Source: Pedobacter sp. Hv1
GTDB taxonomy: Bacteria > Bacteroidota > Bacteroidia > Sphingobacteriales > Sphingobacteriaceae
DNA length: 64,000 nt
Direction: 5' to 3'
Assembly: GCF_001412215.1 (NCBI RefSeq)
Contig: NZ_LLWP01000002.1
Location: 124,001 to 188,000, forward strand
Positions 34,559-43,581 of this stretch are shown one piece after another. The notes under the pieces were generated by a model. That model was not told where the DNA came from. It made no database searches and worked only from the letters and a program-made list of their open reading frames with translations. The position numbers were made by a program, and so were the translations under genes. Each line of letters starts with the position of its first letter. Within the stretch, counting starts at the first letter, position 1.

Positions 34559-36130
34559 TTATGCAAGTAGAGCGGTTTTTTGTTTAAAAAACGACCACCA
34601 ACGGGCAACAGCATTTTTCAATTCATTATAGTCTGGGTCATTTTCAGCAACCCAGACAACAATTCCATCTGGGCGTATCAGTAAGGCGCTGAAGCCTAAT
34701 TGATCTTTTACCTTAGCAGAAACATACTTGATTCGATCATCATAACTATGCATTAAAGTCTCAAGTGAATCATTTCCCTCAAAATCAAGCAAAATCCCTT
34801 CACCTTTGTGCATTAACGCTCCAATCGTTGTTCCATCTTCGAACTCAAAATTCGGAACGCTATGCCCTATTAAAGGGTGGCTGCCACCAAGATTGTAGTG
34901 GGTAAAAATACCCCATACTCTAGCTGCAAAATAGGTAGCACCATCAGTTGTATGCACTAGGTCGCGAACAATGGCATTCAGTGCAGAAATAGCGGGGTCT
35001 GGTTTCATAATGGCTACCTGAGCTCTAGACCAATTTAAAACCTGCGCACCAATTGGGTATCGCTCGGTTTCATAGCTATCCAATAAGCCTTTAGGTGCTT
35101 GCTTGTGGATGGTTGTGGCAAGTTTCCAACCCAAATTCATGGCATCTCCTAGTCCAAGGTTAAGTCCCTGGCCTCCCAATGGCGAATGAATATGGGCAGC
35201 ATCGCCAGCTAAAAACACTCGTCCATTGCGGTAAGTGGTAGCCTGCCTTGCTCGGTCTGTCCAGGTGGTTGCAGTATGCAAAGTGTTGATGGTTACGTCG
35301 GTGTTCGAGATGCGGCGTAATACCTCTTGCACGTGTTGGAGTGTGATTGGTTTTTCTGAGCTGTGAAATTCCCCACCATCAAAATCCTGTATCATTACAT
35401 AACCGGGTTGCGATTGCAAGTACATCCCCGTTGGTGTTTGGTTACGGCCTGGAAGTAGTTTTTCCGGATCGGCAATAGCAATGTGGGTGCTGTAACCTGT
35501 AAATTCTGGCTCTGTACCAGCAAATTCAAAACCGCCCATCTTGCGCACCATGCTCCTACTCCCATCGCAACCCACTAGCCATTTACCTTTAAAAAATCGG
35601 TCTCCAGAGTGAACAGTTACCCCATCTTCAGTTTGCTGAAAATTGCTAAGGGCAAACCCACGCTCAATTTGAACTCCCAAAGCTACTGCTCTACGGGTTA
35701 ATATGATTTCTAATTCTTCTATTGTAGAGATCAAACTGGTAGCTATTGAGCTTGGTAAACGGTAAGGCCACTGTGCAGTATCAATATCACCAGCATAGAA
35801 AGGAATGCCAGCGAAGTGCCCTACCTGACGCTTTGCTCCTTCTCCAGCATTTTGATGCGGATTTTTAAGATGTTGATGTACCTCTAGTTCATTGAGCAAT
35901 CCACGTCGATAAAGTGCTTCAATAGTAGGTGCAGAAAGTCCACGTATACCAAAAGGAAGTTGCTTTAAGGGCGAATATGGATTTTCTGTCTTTTCTAAGA
36001 TCAGTACTGAACATTTGGCCAAAGCCAACTCGCAGGCTAGGAAAAGCCCTACGGGTCCGGCGCCAGCAATGATCACATCATAAATAGTATGGTTTTGTAT
36101 TATTTTTTTGTTTGCTTGTGTAGGTTTCAT
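34559..36130 (-). CDS. FAD-dependent aromatic monooxygenase (PheA/TfdB type)
   Basis: A 523-residue group A flavin monooxygenase. FAD motif GAGPVG (23-28), the DG motif GCDGSRSMVRK, and the GD motif in RVFLAGDAAHIHSPLGGQGL are complete. A thioredoxin-like C-terminal domain (about 400-520) places it with phenol and polyketide hydroxylases. Relatives hydroxylate phenols, polyketides or rifamycin and tetracycline drugs; the substrate cannot be read. The AraC gene lies 40 bp upstream on the same strand, probably cotranscribed and its regulator. Confidence 0.88.
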   Translation of the reverse strand: MKPTQANKKIIQNHTIYDVIIAGAGPVGLFLACELALAKCSVLILEKTENPYSPLKQLPFGIRGLSAPTIEALYRRGLLNELEVHQHLKNPHQNAGEGAKRQVGHFAGIPFYAGDIDTAQWPYRLPSSIATSLISTIEELEIILTRRAVALGVQIERGFALSNFQQTEDGVTVHSGDRFFKGKWLVGCDGSRSMVRKMGGFEFAGTEPEFTGYSTHIAIADPEKLLPGRNQTPTGMYLQSQPGYVMIQDFDGGEFHSSEKPITLQHVQEVLRRISNTDVTINTLHTATTWTDRARQATTYRNGRVFLAGDAAHIHSPLGGQGLNLGLGDAMNLGWKLATTIHKQAPKGLLDSYETERYPIGAQVLNWSRAQVAIMKPDPAISALNAIVRDLVHTTDGATYFAARVWGIFTHYNLGGSHPLIGHSVPNFEFEDGTTIGALMHKGEGILLDFEGNDSLETLMHSYDDRIKYVSAKVKDQLGFSALLIRPDGIVVWVAENDPDYNELKNAVARWWSFFKQKTALLA

Positions 36131-36170
36131 ATCAAATAATGGAAACCCAAAATTCTACAATACCCTTGAA

Positions 36171-36983
36171 CTAGGCTTGTACAAATGCGACAAAATCGTG
36201 GTTTATTGCCTCTTTCTTTACCTTTCTAGCAAATGCCGCTGGTGTGCTACCACTGTAGCGTTTAAATTCTCTACTTAAATGAGATTGATCGGTATAGCCA
36301 AATTCATGAGCCAAACTGGCAATATTAGAATTTGGGTAAAGCCATAACTGATTTCTAACCTGCTCAAAGCGCATCAGCGCAGATACATCTTTAACCGTAT
36401 GACCAGAAGATTGTTTGAAGTTTCTTTCTAGTGTACGAACCGTTGCATGAGCCGCCGCTGCTACCTGACTTACCGGAATAACGCCATTTGCTTTCCGCAT
36501 GGCCACTCCTGCTTTAAACAACATACTATGAGGGTTAACCTTTAACCTTGCATTTAGGAAATACTGTTTGACTTCAACTATCGCTTCGGCTATCCTACCT
36601 GCATCAACAAGCTCTTTCAACAGCGGTTGGAGCTGGGCAATAGGGTGCTCAAATAGGTGCAAACTATCCTTACCTGACGGTAGGCCAAGCAAATCGAACA
36701 CCGTCCACGGAAAGCATCGAATACCAATAATCTCTAAACGATTCTTCGCATAAAAAAGAGCAGGTTGATTGAGCAAGCCTATCATAAACGGCGATGGCAA
36801 TAATTGCAAGGTTCCATCATAAGAAATGCTACAATTCCCTCCAAAATGAAAAATAATTTCAGCGTAACCATCTGGTACTACCTCAAAACTCGTTTGTTGT
36901 GCTCCAAATTCCTTACTGTTGTACCAAAAACATCTAATGGTATCTCGTAGCGCTTCAGGGGCTTCAAATTCTTGATGCTGCAT
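36171..36983 (-). CDS. AraC family transcriptional regulator
   Basis: A 270-residue regulator with an N-terminal DUF6597-like sensing domain (RCFWYNSKEFG, VVPDGYAEIIFHFGG) and a C-terminal AraC helix-turn-helix ending in EFGYTDQSHLSREFKRYSG, as in many Bacteroidota regulators. I begin at ATG 36983 (MQHQEFEAPE); a GTG five codons earlier is possible. It probably controls the monooxygenase gene downstream. Confidence 0.88.
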   Translation of the reverse strand: MQHQEFEAPEALRDTIRCFWYNSKEFGAQQTSFEVVPDGYAEIIFHFGGNCSISYDGTLQLLPSPFMIGLLNQPALFYAKNRLEIIGIRCFPWTVFDLLGLPSGKDSLHLFEHPIAQLQPLLKELVDAGRIAEAIVEVKQYFLNARLKVNPHSMLFKAGVAMRKANGVIPVSQVAAAAHATVRTLERNFKQSSGHTVKDVSALMRFEQVRNQLWLYPNSNIASLAHEFGYTDQSHLSREFKRYSGSTPAAFARKVKKEAINHDFVAFVQA

Positions 36984-37207
36984 ATTGAAAGATAGCACAT
37001 TTGGAGCATAAGCATACCAGAAAGATGAAAAATGTATGGTCTACCCTCATCTTTAATCAATCTTCTGTTTTTACAGCAAGATCATCGAATTCATCTGTAC
37101 CAAAGCTAAAATTGAGCATTTCTGCACATCTTTAGCAATTGATAAGGGATAATTTTGATCAATTTTCAATCCGCATTTAATTGTAAAATGCATTAACACA
37201 AAAATCT

Positions 37208-37633
37208 ATGAAATCAATTCAAAAAAAATTATCCATCGTATTAACCGTATTGGCTTTAACTACAATGTATGCTTGTAAAAAGAAAGAAGGCAGTTCATCT
37301 GGAAACTCTGATGAAGCGGCCGCAGCAAGAGTAGTAGGAACCTATAAAGGAACCATTGATATCACAAGCCAAGAATACTTTAATGCCACCATTGTAATTA
37401 CCAAAGAAAGTGGCAACAAGGTAAAAATTGCAGCTAAATCTGGCGAAGCCTATTCTAATGTAGCCACCAAAATTATCGCCATTAAAGCGATTCTAAATTC
37501 TGATGACGCAGAAGCTATTTCATCACCAGAAGGGGTAGTTGTATACCAACACTCTGAAAAAGCAATCAGGATCGTTACTCAACCTACAGCACAAGGTGAG
37601 GTTACCTACATTTTTAGAGGAACAAAACAATAA
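37208..37633 (+). CDS. Uncharacterised lipoprotein
   Basis: A 141-residue lipoprotein; lipobox TMYAC with Cys23 followed by KKKEGSSSGNSDEAAAARVV. Then a small beta-rich domain starting GTYKGTIDI, which looks like a lipocalin-type or META-like strand pattern (weak). Function unknown. Followed by a strong terminator. Confidence 0.8.
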   Translation: MKSIQKKLSIVLTVLALTTMYACKKKEGSSSGNSDEAAAARVVGTYKGTIDITSQEYFNATIVITKESGNKVKIAAKSGEAYSNVATKIIAIKAILNSDDAEAISSPEGVVVYQHSEKAIRIVTQPTAQGEVTYIFRGTKQ

Positions 37634-37646
37634 CCATTTAATTTAG

Positions 37647-37681
37647 GCTATTTACATCTCAATGGATGTAAATAGCTTTTT
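37647..37681. terminator. Strong intrinsic terminator
   Basis: GCTATTTACATC (37647-37658), loop of 6, GATGTAAATAGC (37665-37676), then five T. The stem is a perfect 12 bp. It serves the lipoprotein gene on the plus strand and lies between convergent genes. Confidence 0.9.
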
Positions 37682-37698
37682 AAAGCTACATTTCGATT

Positions 37699-38064
37699 TT
37701 ATACCTGCTCCATTTTGAAATCACGGGCAGTAGCCCATTTTACCATTTCATCAAGCATTGGCCTTAGCTGTTCGCCATCGGCACTTAAACTATAGGTTAC
37801 AAAAGGAGGCACTACATTTTCAGCCTTTCTAATCACCAATGTATCTTCTTGCATTTGCTTGAGGTGTTGGATCAACATTTTTTCTGTAATTGCCGGAATT
37901 AACCTTTTCAATTCACTGTATCTTTTTGGGCCACTCATTAAGTGAAAAAGTATAATCGGTTTCCAATGACCTCCCAACTTGCTCATTACATAACTGATAG
38001 GACATAAAGCCACGTTTGCCTTTTTATTGCTATTTAATGTTGAATTTTCTTTGATGGCTGTCAT
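37699..38064 (-). CDS. HxlR family transcriptional regulator
   Basis: A 121-residue winged-helix regulator of the HxlR/YodB family: YVMSKLGGHWKPIILFHLMS, KRYSELKRLIPAITEKMLIQ and the C-terminal LDEMVKWA. The conserved N-terminal cysteine that senses quinones and electrophiles in this family is present (ALCPIS, Cys21). It is divergent from an NAD(P)-binding NmrA-like gene, with two operator-like dyads between them, so it likely represses both itself and that gene. Confidence 0.92.
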   Translation of the reverse strand: MTAIKENSTLNSNKKANVALCPISYVMSKLGGHWKPIILFHLMSGPKRYSELKRLIPAITEKMLIQHLKQMQEDTLVIRKAENVVPPFVTYSLSADGEQLRPMLDEMVKWATARDFKMEQV

Positions 38065-38070
38065 GATACA

Positions 38071-38118
38071 TACTTTAGGGTAAGTACTTGTATAAAAGTA
38101 AGTACAAATATAACTTTG
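38071..38118 (+). promoter_or_regulatory. Promoter with two tandem HxlR-type operators
   Basis: TACTT-N6-AAGTA occurs at 38071-38086 and again at 38085-38100, sharing two bases. YodB-type sites have TACT...AGTA arms. The plus-strand promoter reads TTG (38088-38090), 20 bp spacer, TAACTTTG (38111-38118), a good match to the Bacteroidota consensus, and the second operator covers its -33 box. Confidence 0.8.
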
Positions 38119-38142
38119 CTATTAGAAAAAAATAGCATAATC

Positions 38143-39027
38143 ATGAAAATAATTTTAACCGGTTCTTTGGGCAATATCAGCAGACCACTTGCCATTAACC
38201 TCATTTCACAAGGTCATCAGGTAACGGTGATCAGTAGCAATAATGAAAAATCAGCCGAAATCACAAATCTAGGCGCAGTACCAGCTATCGGCTCAGTAAG
38301 CGACGAAGATTTTTTAACTACAACTTTTAAGGGTTCAGATCTGGTCTACCTCATGGTACCCAACGATCTAACTGCAAGTGACCTTAAAGCACATATCAAA
38401 AAAACTGGCGAACATTATGTAAATGCCATCCAGAAAGCCAACATTAAGAAAGTGGTCTTATTAAGTAGTATTGGTGCACATCTTGATGCAGGTACAGGCC
38501 CGATTGCTGGTTTGGCTGCTGTTGAAAAACTATTTAGAAAGCTTAGCGATATCGATATCCTTTTCCTTCGCCCTGCATACTTCTATAATAACTTGTACGG
38601 CAATATAGATATGATCAAACATATGGGCATTATTGGGGGTAATTATGGTGCAGCTCAAGAAATTGTATTGGTAGACCCACAAGATATTGCCAGTATTGCA
38701 ACAGATAAAATTAATGAGGGTTTTAACGGACACCAAACATTTTATATTGCCAGTGATAGACGTACCTTAAAAGAAGTTGCCGAGCAGCTTGGGCAGGCCA
38801 TTGGAAAACCAGAACTACCATGGATAGAGTTTGACGATACCCAATCGTTTGATGGAATGTTACAAGCTGGATTATCTGAAGATATGGCCAGAAACTATGT
38901 AGAGATGGGTAACGCCGTTAAGAGCGCTATACTTTGGGAAGATTTTGATTTGAACAAAGCTGTGCCCCAAGGCAAGACCAAATTAGAAGATTTTGCCCTA
39001 AAATTTGCCGCTGCTTATAATGGGTAA
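38143..39027 (+). CDS. NAD(P)-binding NmrA-like oxidoreductase
   Basis: A 294-residue atypical short-chain dehydrogenase. The start MKIILTGSLGNISRPLA holds a modified glycine-rich dinucleotide motif (TGSLGNIS), and the KVVLLSSIGAH strand follows. NmrA-type members include quinone reductase-like QorB and redox sensors. Paired with an HxlR regulator, an enzyme acting on quinone or electrophile stress is likely (inference). ATG at 38143 fits the promoter, giving a leader of about 18 bases. Confidence 0.88.
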   Translation: MKIILTGSLGNISRPLAINLISQGHQVTVISSNNEKSAEITNLGAVPAIGSVSDEDFLTTTFKGSDLVYLMVPNDLTASDLKAHIKKTGEHYVNAIQKANIKKVVLLSSIGAHLDAGTGPIAGLAAVEKLFRKLSDIDILFLRPAYFYNNLYGNIDMIKHMGIIGGNYGAAQEIVLVDPQDIASIATDKINEGFNGHQTFYIASDRRTLKEVAEQLGQAIGKPELPWIEFDDTQSFDGMLQAGLSEDMARNYVEMGNAVKSAILWEDFDLNKAVPQGKTKLEDFALKFAAAYNG

Positions 39028-39053
39028 TGAATGTAATTAAATAACATAGATAA

Positions 39054-39079
39054 GCCTTCGATGTGTCGGGGGCTTTTTT
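39054..39079 (+). terminator. Intrinsic terminator after the NmrA-like gene
   Basis: GCCTTCGA, loop TGTG, TCGGGGGC, six T. The stem has two G-T pairs and resembles the two terminators at 26331 and 33342. Confidence 0.85.
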
Positions 39080-39200
39080 ATTTCCAAAACTTATCGTTGA
39101 AATTAATTTAAAATTTCTTTTTTACACTGCCATAGGGTTGTCAGTAAGGCCTGTTATTTTTGAGTATATTCAATCAGTATTCACCTAAATAAAAAATAAG

Positions 39201-39620
39201 ATGACCAAAGGAAATGTACTACGAGGCTTAGCCACCATCAGCTTTTATGCTGCAGACCATGCCGCTGCAAAAAAATGGTATACCGAATTATTGGGCATGG
39301 AGCCTTATTTCAATGTACCAGGTTATGCAGAGTTTCGCATTGGCGATTACCAGCATGAGTTGGGCTTAATTGACAGTGCTTATGCACCAGAAGGCGCAAC
39401 AAAAGGTCCGGCAGGTGCCATAGCTTATTGGCATGTTGATGATTTAAAAGCTACGCTTGATCATTTAATTACTTTAGGCGCAACAGCGTACCAACCTATT
39501 ACCGACCATAGTGGGGGGAGTGGTAGTTTTGTTACCGCTTCGGTAGTTGATCCTTTTGGCAACATATTGGGCATTATGACCAACAAACATTATCTAGAAA
39601 TTTTAACCCAAAAAGCATAG
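39201..39620 (+). CDS. VOC (glyoxalase/bleomycin resistance) family protein
   Basis: A 139-residue vicinal-oxygen-chelate protein. ATISFYAADHAAAKKWYTEL at the start and VVDPFGNILGIMTN at the end are the two beta-alpha-beta-beta-beta arms. The function could be a lyase, dioxygenase or binding protein. Its stop overlaps the next gene, so both are cotranscribed. Confidence 0.85.
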   Translation: MTKGNVLRGLATISFYAADHAAAKKWYTELLGMEPYFNVPGYAEFRIGDYQHELGLIDSAYAPEGATKGPAGAIAYWHVDDLKATLDHLITLGATAYQPITDHSGGSGSFVTASVVDPFGNILGIMTNKHYLEILTQKA

Positions 39621-39622
39621 TG

Positions 39623-40006
39623 ATGGAAATGAAAGACGGAAAACCAGCTGTTTATGCACCAACTAGGGCAGAATGGCGTACTTGGTTAACAGAAAATATT
39701 GAAACAGAAAAATCGGTTTGGTTGATCCAATACCATAAAAAAAGCAAGGTAGAAAGTGTCAACTACAACGATGCGATGGAAGAAGCCGTATGTTTTGGAT
39801 GGATAGACAGCAAGGCAAAAAAGAGAGATGCTGAAAGCTTTTATTTAACCTTTACCCCACGCAATCCAAAAAGCAAATGGAGCGAACCAAACAAAGAACG
39901 TGTGGCTAGAATGGAAGCAAAAGGATTGATTATGCCACATGGGCAACGCACGATTGACATTGCCAAAAATACAGGCAAATGGGACCATTTAATGGTAGAA
40001 GCCTAG
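39623..40006 (+). CDS. YdeI/OmpD-associated-like protein, short form
   Basis: A protein of about 127 residues with the N-terminal domain of the YdeI/OmpD-associated family: TRAEWRTWLTENIETEKSVW, EAVCFGWIDSKAKKRD and FTPRNPKSKWSEPNKERVAR are close to family signatures. Family members are usually about 190 residues and end with a second helical region; here the frame stops soon after GKWDHL, so the C-terminal part is missing. No frame downstream restores it. Cytoplasmic; function unknown. Confidence 0.8.
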   Translation: MEMKDGKPAVYAPTRAEWRTWLTENIETEKSVWLIQYHKKSKVESVNYNDAMEEAVCFGWIDSKAKKRDAESFYLTFTPRNPKSKWSEPNKERVARMEAKGLIMPHGQRTIDIAKNTGKWDHLMVEA

Positions 40007-40016
40007 ACCAACACAG

Positions 40017-40053
40017 TAACCAGATCTTTGACAAAGGTTTGAAGATCTGGTTA
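40017..40053. terminator. Perfect 12-bp hairpin without T-run
   Basis: TAACCAGATCTT (40017-40028), loop of 13, AAGATCTGGTTA (40042-40053); outer ACACAG/CTGTGT arms extend it with a bulge. It lies between two convergent genes. No T-run follows, so it may be a bidirectional hairpin or an RNA-stabilising structure. Confidence 0.55.
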
Positions 40054-40078
40054 TTGACCTGTGTATGATCGCAATTAA

Positions 40079-40600
40079 CTACAGTTTTTCTATAAAATCA
40101 ATAGAAATGCCTATAAAACAATCGTCTGCGCAATTGTTCTCCACATAACCACAAGAAGAGATCATGCCGTTATTTTTGGCTTCAAAAGATGATTTGGCAT
40201 CCTTTCTTTTGAGGAGCCAATCGGTTTTGGCTTTTTCATAGATCTCATCTAAAGTTAAGGTTTTTGCGCCCTCTTGATGTGAATTTAAGTTTTCTTGACT
40301 TTCTTCCCATTGTGCGTAAACCACCATTGCATTTGTTGTACGATTGATCCTCTTTTCAACATAAGAACGTCCAATAACTTTACCATTTTTTACGGTAATG
40401 ATGGTTTCAGTCTTAGCCCCTCCCCATGATACTGTTATTGTTTGATAACGATAAGAATTGTTGCTACTCGATTTGAAATTTAACCAAGTTTTGAAACTTT
40501 TGTTAAAATCATTTTCTTGAACAAGATCGCTTTTCTTGCAAGCCGTAAATAGCGTAGCAATCAGTAATAAGATAATAAAGTAAGGGTTTCTTTTCATCAT
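40079..40600 (-). CDS. Uncharacterised lipoprotein
   Basis: A lipoprotein of about 173 residues (ATG 40600, or 40597); lipobox LFTAC followed by KKSDLVQEND. The mature part has WLNFKSSSNNSYRYQTITVS and a C-terminal four-cysteine patch (SSCGYVENNCADDCF) that could form disulfides. No family recognised. A frame from 40633 exists but the extra residues do not suit a signal peptide. Confidence 0.75.
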   Translation of the reverse strand: MMKRNPYFIILLLIATLFTACKKSDLVQENDFNKSFKTWLNFKSSSNNSYRYQTITVSWGGAKTETIITVKNGKVIGRSYVEKRINRTTNAMVVYAQWEESQENLNSHQEGAKTLTLDEIYEKAKTDWLLKRKDAKSSFEAKNNGMISSCGYVENNCADDCFIGISIDFIEKL

Positions 40601-40691
40601 ATGTTGTTTATAGCCTAAACGAGTAAAATACATTTTACGCTACAGTTAATAAAGATATTTAATTTATGTAGAATGTTCAGTAAATTTGGGT

Positions 40692-41084
40692 ATGATTAAA
40701 TTTGCCTATACCATCCTCTATGTGAAGGATGTTACCCAATCTATCACTTTTTATGAAAATGCTTTTGGTTTTAAACGAAAATTTATTTCGCCAGATCATG
40801 AATATGGGGAGCTAGTTACTGGAGATACTGTACTCTCTTTTGCCGCAATAACGTTAGCAAACACTAATCTTTCTGATGGATTTGTAGAAAGCAGTACCAA
40901 AGGAAAACCATTTGGTATAGAGATTGGCTTTGCTACCGAAAATGTACCAGAAACTTTCGACAATGCCATTAAAGCCGGAGCCATTGCGGTTGAAAAAGCA
41001 AAAACCAAACCATGGGGCCAAGTGGTGGCTTATGTAAGAGACCCTGATGGTTTTTTAATAGAGCTCTGTACCCCAATGGGCTAA
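40692..41084 (+). CDS. VOC family protein (glyoxalase-like)
   Basis: A 131-residue VOC protein with YTILYVKDVTQSITFYENAF at the start, EIGFATENVPETFDNAIKAG in the middle and VRDPDGFLIELCTP at the end. TAAATTTG (40681-40688), three bases before the ATG, fits the -7 consensus, so the transcript may be nearly leaderless. No operon partner. Confidence 0.85.
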   Translation: MIKFAYTILYVKDVTQSITFYENAFGFKRKFISPDHEYGELVTGDTVLSFAAITLANTNLSDGFVESSTKGKPFGIEIGFATENVPETFDNAIKAGAIAVEKAKTKPWGQVVAYVRDPDGFLIELCTPMG

Positions 41085-41092
41085 TGCAATTA

Positions 41093-41135
41093 GTTTTTGC
41101 TAAAGGATAGCGATACACCATCCTTTAGCAAAAAC
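41093..41135. terminator. Bidirectional terminator, 16-bp perfect stem
   Basis: GTTTTTGCTAAAGGAT (41093-41108), loop of 11, ATCCTTTAGCAAAAAC (41120-41135). The arms carry A- and T-rich ends, so it can terminate both convergent genes. Confidence 0.9.
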
Positions 41136-41137
41136 AA

Positions 41138-43561
41138 TTAAAATTTATAGCTGTATCCGATACGGAATACTTGTGTTTCTAAATAATCGGTACTCTTTAA
41201 GGTAAATCCATTACCCTGTATTTCTCTTTTAATTTTTAAGGTATTGAGGATATCCGTTCCGTTTAAGAACAATTCTCCCTTCCCTTTTTGAATTTGTTTT
41301 TTAAAGCCCATATCCATTGAAAACCTTGCTCCTATGGTACCCTGTGGCACAATGTCTTTAGCCAGATAAACAGCAGAGAGTTGGAACTGTGTTTGTTTTG
41401 GCAATTTGAACATTCCATTTACTTTTGCGTTACCAGAGGTTATTTTTTCCTCGCCCATCTGATAAACTGTAGGCACCGGGTATTTATTTGTAATGCTAAA
41501 AGCTTTAATGGTATTCTGGTAAACGGCTACACTAGCATTGAAAGAGAACCAACTAGTAAGTTCTTGTTGTAACATCAATTCTGCTCCGGTATTGTAACTT
41601 CTACCTGCATTCTGAAAGATATTGTAAAGGATGGTGCTTCCCGGAACAGCTGTTGCAATTCGGGTAATGGTAGCATCAATCTCTTTATGGTAAAGTGAAG
41701 TAAAGATACTGCCCTTTTTCCAAGTTAAACGATGGCCCAGTTCGTAAGTATTGGTAAACTGCGGACGCAATGTAGGGTTACCTACCTTAAGCAATTCGGG
41801 TTCATCGTACTTAGGAAAAATACGGATATCTACTTCATTCGGTCTATCTACTCTCCTGTTAAAGAAAACCGATAGCTTATTTTGATCGTTTATTTTATAG
41901 GCAAAACGCAAGTTTGGAAATGGACGAGCATAATCGTAACCATCGCTTTGATAAGTGTTATGATTGGGGTTCACATCATATTGAACTTTTACATATTCAA
42001 ACCTTAAGCCCGCCTCTAATTCGAAATGATTGCTCTCTAAAATATAATTGGCATATACCGCAGGGATCGTTTCTTTATAGTCTGCCCAACCACCTGCATT
42101 TACATCTATTGGTGAGTTTAGCCCAGGAAAGAACTCCATATTAGTTGGAATTGTCCTTCTTCTCAACTTTAATCCAGTTTCAATTCTACCCTGTTTCAAT
42201 GGCTTAATGTAGTCGAGGTTAAAATCTGCCACATGCTCATCAGATAACAGTTTGAAAGAATCTTCTCCTGTAAAAGTGGGCATGATATTGGTAAAAAAGT
42301 ACTTTTCGTCTTCTCTGTGCCAAGTATAATTGAAACCAGCGTTTAACAAGTGCCCCGGTTGTTTAAATTTATGCTGATAAATGGCAGAGCCTGTTGCAGT
42401 GTATTTTACCTCATCTTCTAAAAACTGCCACAACCTTAAACGTTGAGAAAAATTGCTGTTGAAATAAGGAATATCGCCTCTATCCAATATTTTCTCTCTA
42501 TTGAAGTAACCAGAAATGGTAAAAGAATTTTGTTCATCTGGGTTCCAATCTATACCTGTTTTTACCGTGGTGTAGGTAGTGGTACGATTTCGTTTCACTT
42601 GTTGGTTAATTATCGTTCCATCGGCATAGGTTCTGGTAGCAAACTCATTTCTGTTGAGGGTTTGTGTATACAACCAATCGCCCTGCAAAAAAGTATTGAG
42701 TTTATTTTTTCTGTAATTGACAGAGATAGATGGATTTATTTTTGGCGTAGCCTGATATTGTGGTCTAATTGTAGGCAAGTTTTCTTGTCTCACCCAAAGC
42801 GCACCTAAACCTGTGGTGAGCCCAATTTTGCCATTAAAACCTTCTTGTTTATTTTTCTTGTAAATGATATTGATAATCCCGGCATTTCCATTGGCATCAT
42901 ATTTTGCAGAGGGATTATTGATAATTTCAATTCGTTCTATGGCAGAAGCCGGAATATTGTCTAAACCTGTTTGTGTACCAAAACCAGTCATTGCATTTTG
43001 CCTTCCATCAACCAATACGGCAACTTTATCATTGCCCCTCAATTGGATTTTACCATCTTGTATGGTTACACCTGGCAGGTTTTGCATGGCCTGTAAAACT
43101 GAACCTCCTGCTTGGCTTACATTATTGCTTAAAGTAAAGGTCTTTTTATCCATTTGTTCTGATAATCCATCTGCACTTTTAGCAGTGACCGTAATTTCGT
43201 TGAGGCTTTTGGCATCTTCAGTTAAAATAATTTCCCCCAGATCTAAAAAGGCATTTAAAGTTCCGATGGTCATTTCTTGTGTTTTATTCTGGTGCCCGAT
43301 GGAAGAAAAAGCGATGGTATAAGTTCCACTTGCGATATCGGCCAATTTGAAACGGCCTTCTTCATCTGTAATGGTACCGGCAATAAATTTTTGGTCGCTT
43401 TTATTTTTTATGACCACATTGGCATATGGAATAATATTTTTTGATTTTCCATCTTTCAATATACCGGAAATTGTTGCTTTAAAAGTCTGTGCTTCTACTT
43501 CCATGGCAGAAGCGAACATTAAAAATAGGATGAGCGTAACATTTTTCTTAAGTTTCAACAT
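41138..43561 (-). CDS. TonB-dependent receptor-like outer membrane beta-barrel protein
   Basis: An 807-residue outer membrane protein. Signal peptide ending at VEAQ (25); a CarboxypepD_reg-like domain (about 28-115, ISGILKDGKSKNIIPYANVV); a plug with VLQAMQNLPGVTIQDGKIQL and GNAGIINIIYKK; then a long beta-barrel ending in aromatic IGYSYKF. This is the OMP_b-brl type common in Bacteroidota. The substrate is unknown, and no SusD partner is present. The next receptor gene follows 20 bp upstream on the same strand. Confidence 0.9.
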   Translation of the reverse strand: MLKLKKNVTLILFLMFASAMEVEAQTFKATISGILKDGKSKNIIPYANVVIKNKSDQKFIAGTITDEEGRFKLADIASGTYTIAFSSIGHQNKTQEMTIGTLNAFLDLGEIILTEDAKSLNEITVTAKSADGLSEQMDKKTFTLSNNVSQAGGSVLQAMQNLPGVTIQDGKIQLRGNDKVAVLVDGRQNAMTGFGTQTGLDNIPASAIERIEIINNPSAKYDANGNAGIINIIYKKNKQEGFNGKIGLTTGLGALWVRQENLPTIRPQYQATPKINPSISVNYRKNKLNTFLQGDWLYTQTLNRNEFATRTYADGTIINQQVKRNRTTTYTTVKTGIDWNPDEQNSFTISGYFNREKILDRGDIPYFNSNFSQRLRLWQFLEDEVKYTATGSAIYQHKFKQPGHLLNAGFNYTWHREDEKYFFTNIMPTFTGEDSFKLLSDEHVADFNLDYIKPLKQGRIETGLKLRRRTIPTNMEFFPGLNSPIDVNAGGWADYKETIPAVYANYILESNHFELEAGLRFEYVKVQYDVNPNHNTYQSDGYDYARPFPNLRFAYKINDQNKLSVFFNRRVDRPNEVDIRIFPKYDEPELLKVGNPTLRPQFTNTYELGHRLTWKKGSIFTSLYHKEIDATITRIATAVPGSTILYNIFQNAGRSYNTGAELMLQQELTSWFSFNASVAVYQNTIKAFSITNKYPVPTVYQMGEEKITSGNAKVNGMFKLPKQTQFQLSAVYLAKDIVPQGTIGARFSMDMGFKKQIQKGKGELFLNGTDILNTLKIKREIQGNGFTLKSTDYLETQVFRIGYSYKF

Positions 43562-43581
43562 AATATATTCATTTAAAGAGT

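Noticed and set aside
34559..36130. Tetracycline or rifampicin inactivating enzyme
   Set aside because: The FAD monooxygenase family is shared with many phenol and polyketide hydroxylases; nothing points to a drug.
40017..40053. Classical intrinsic terminator
   Set aside because: The stem is perfect, but no T-run follows on either strand.
42443..43322. Plus-strand frames inside the TonB receptor at 41138-43561
   Set aside because: They are antisense to a complete receptor with conserved plug and barrel and have no homology signs.
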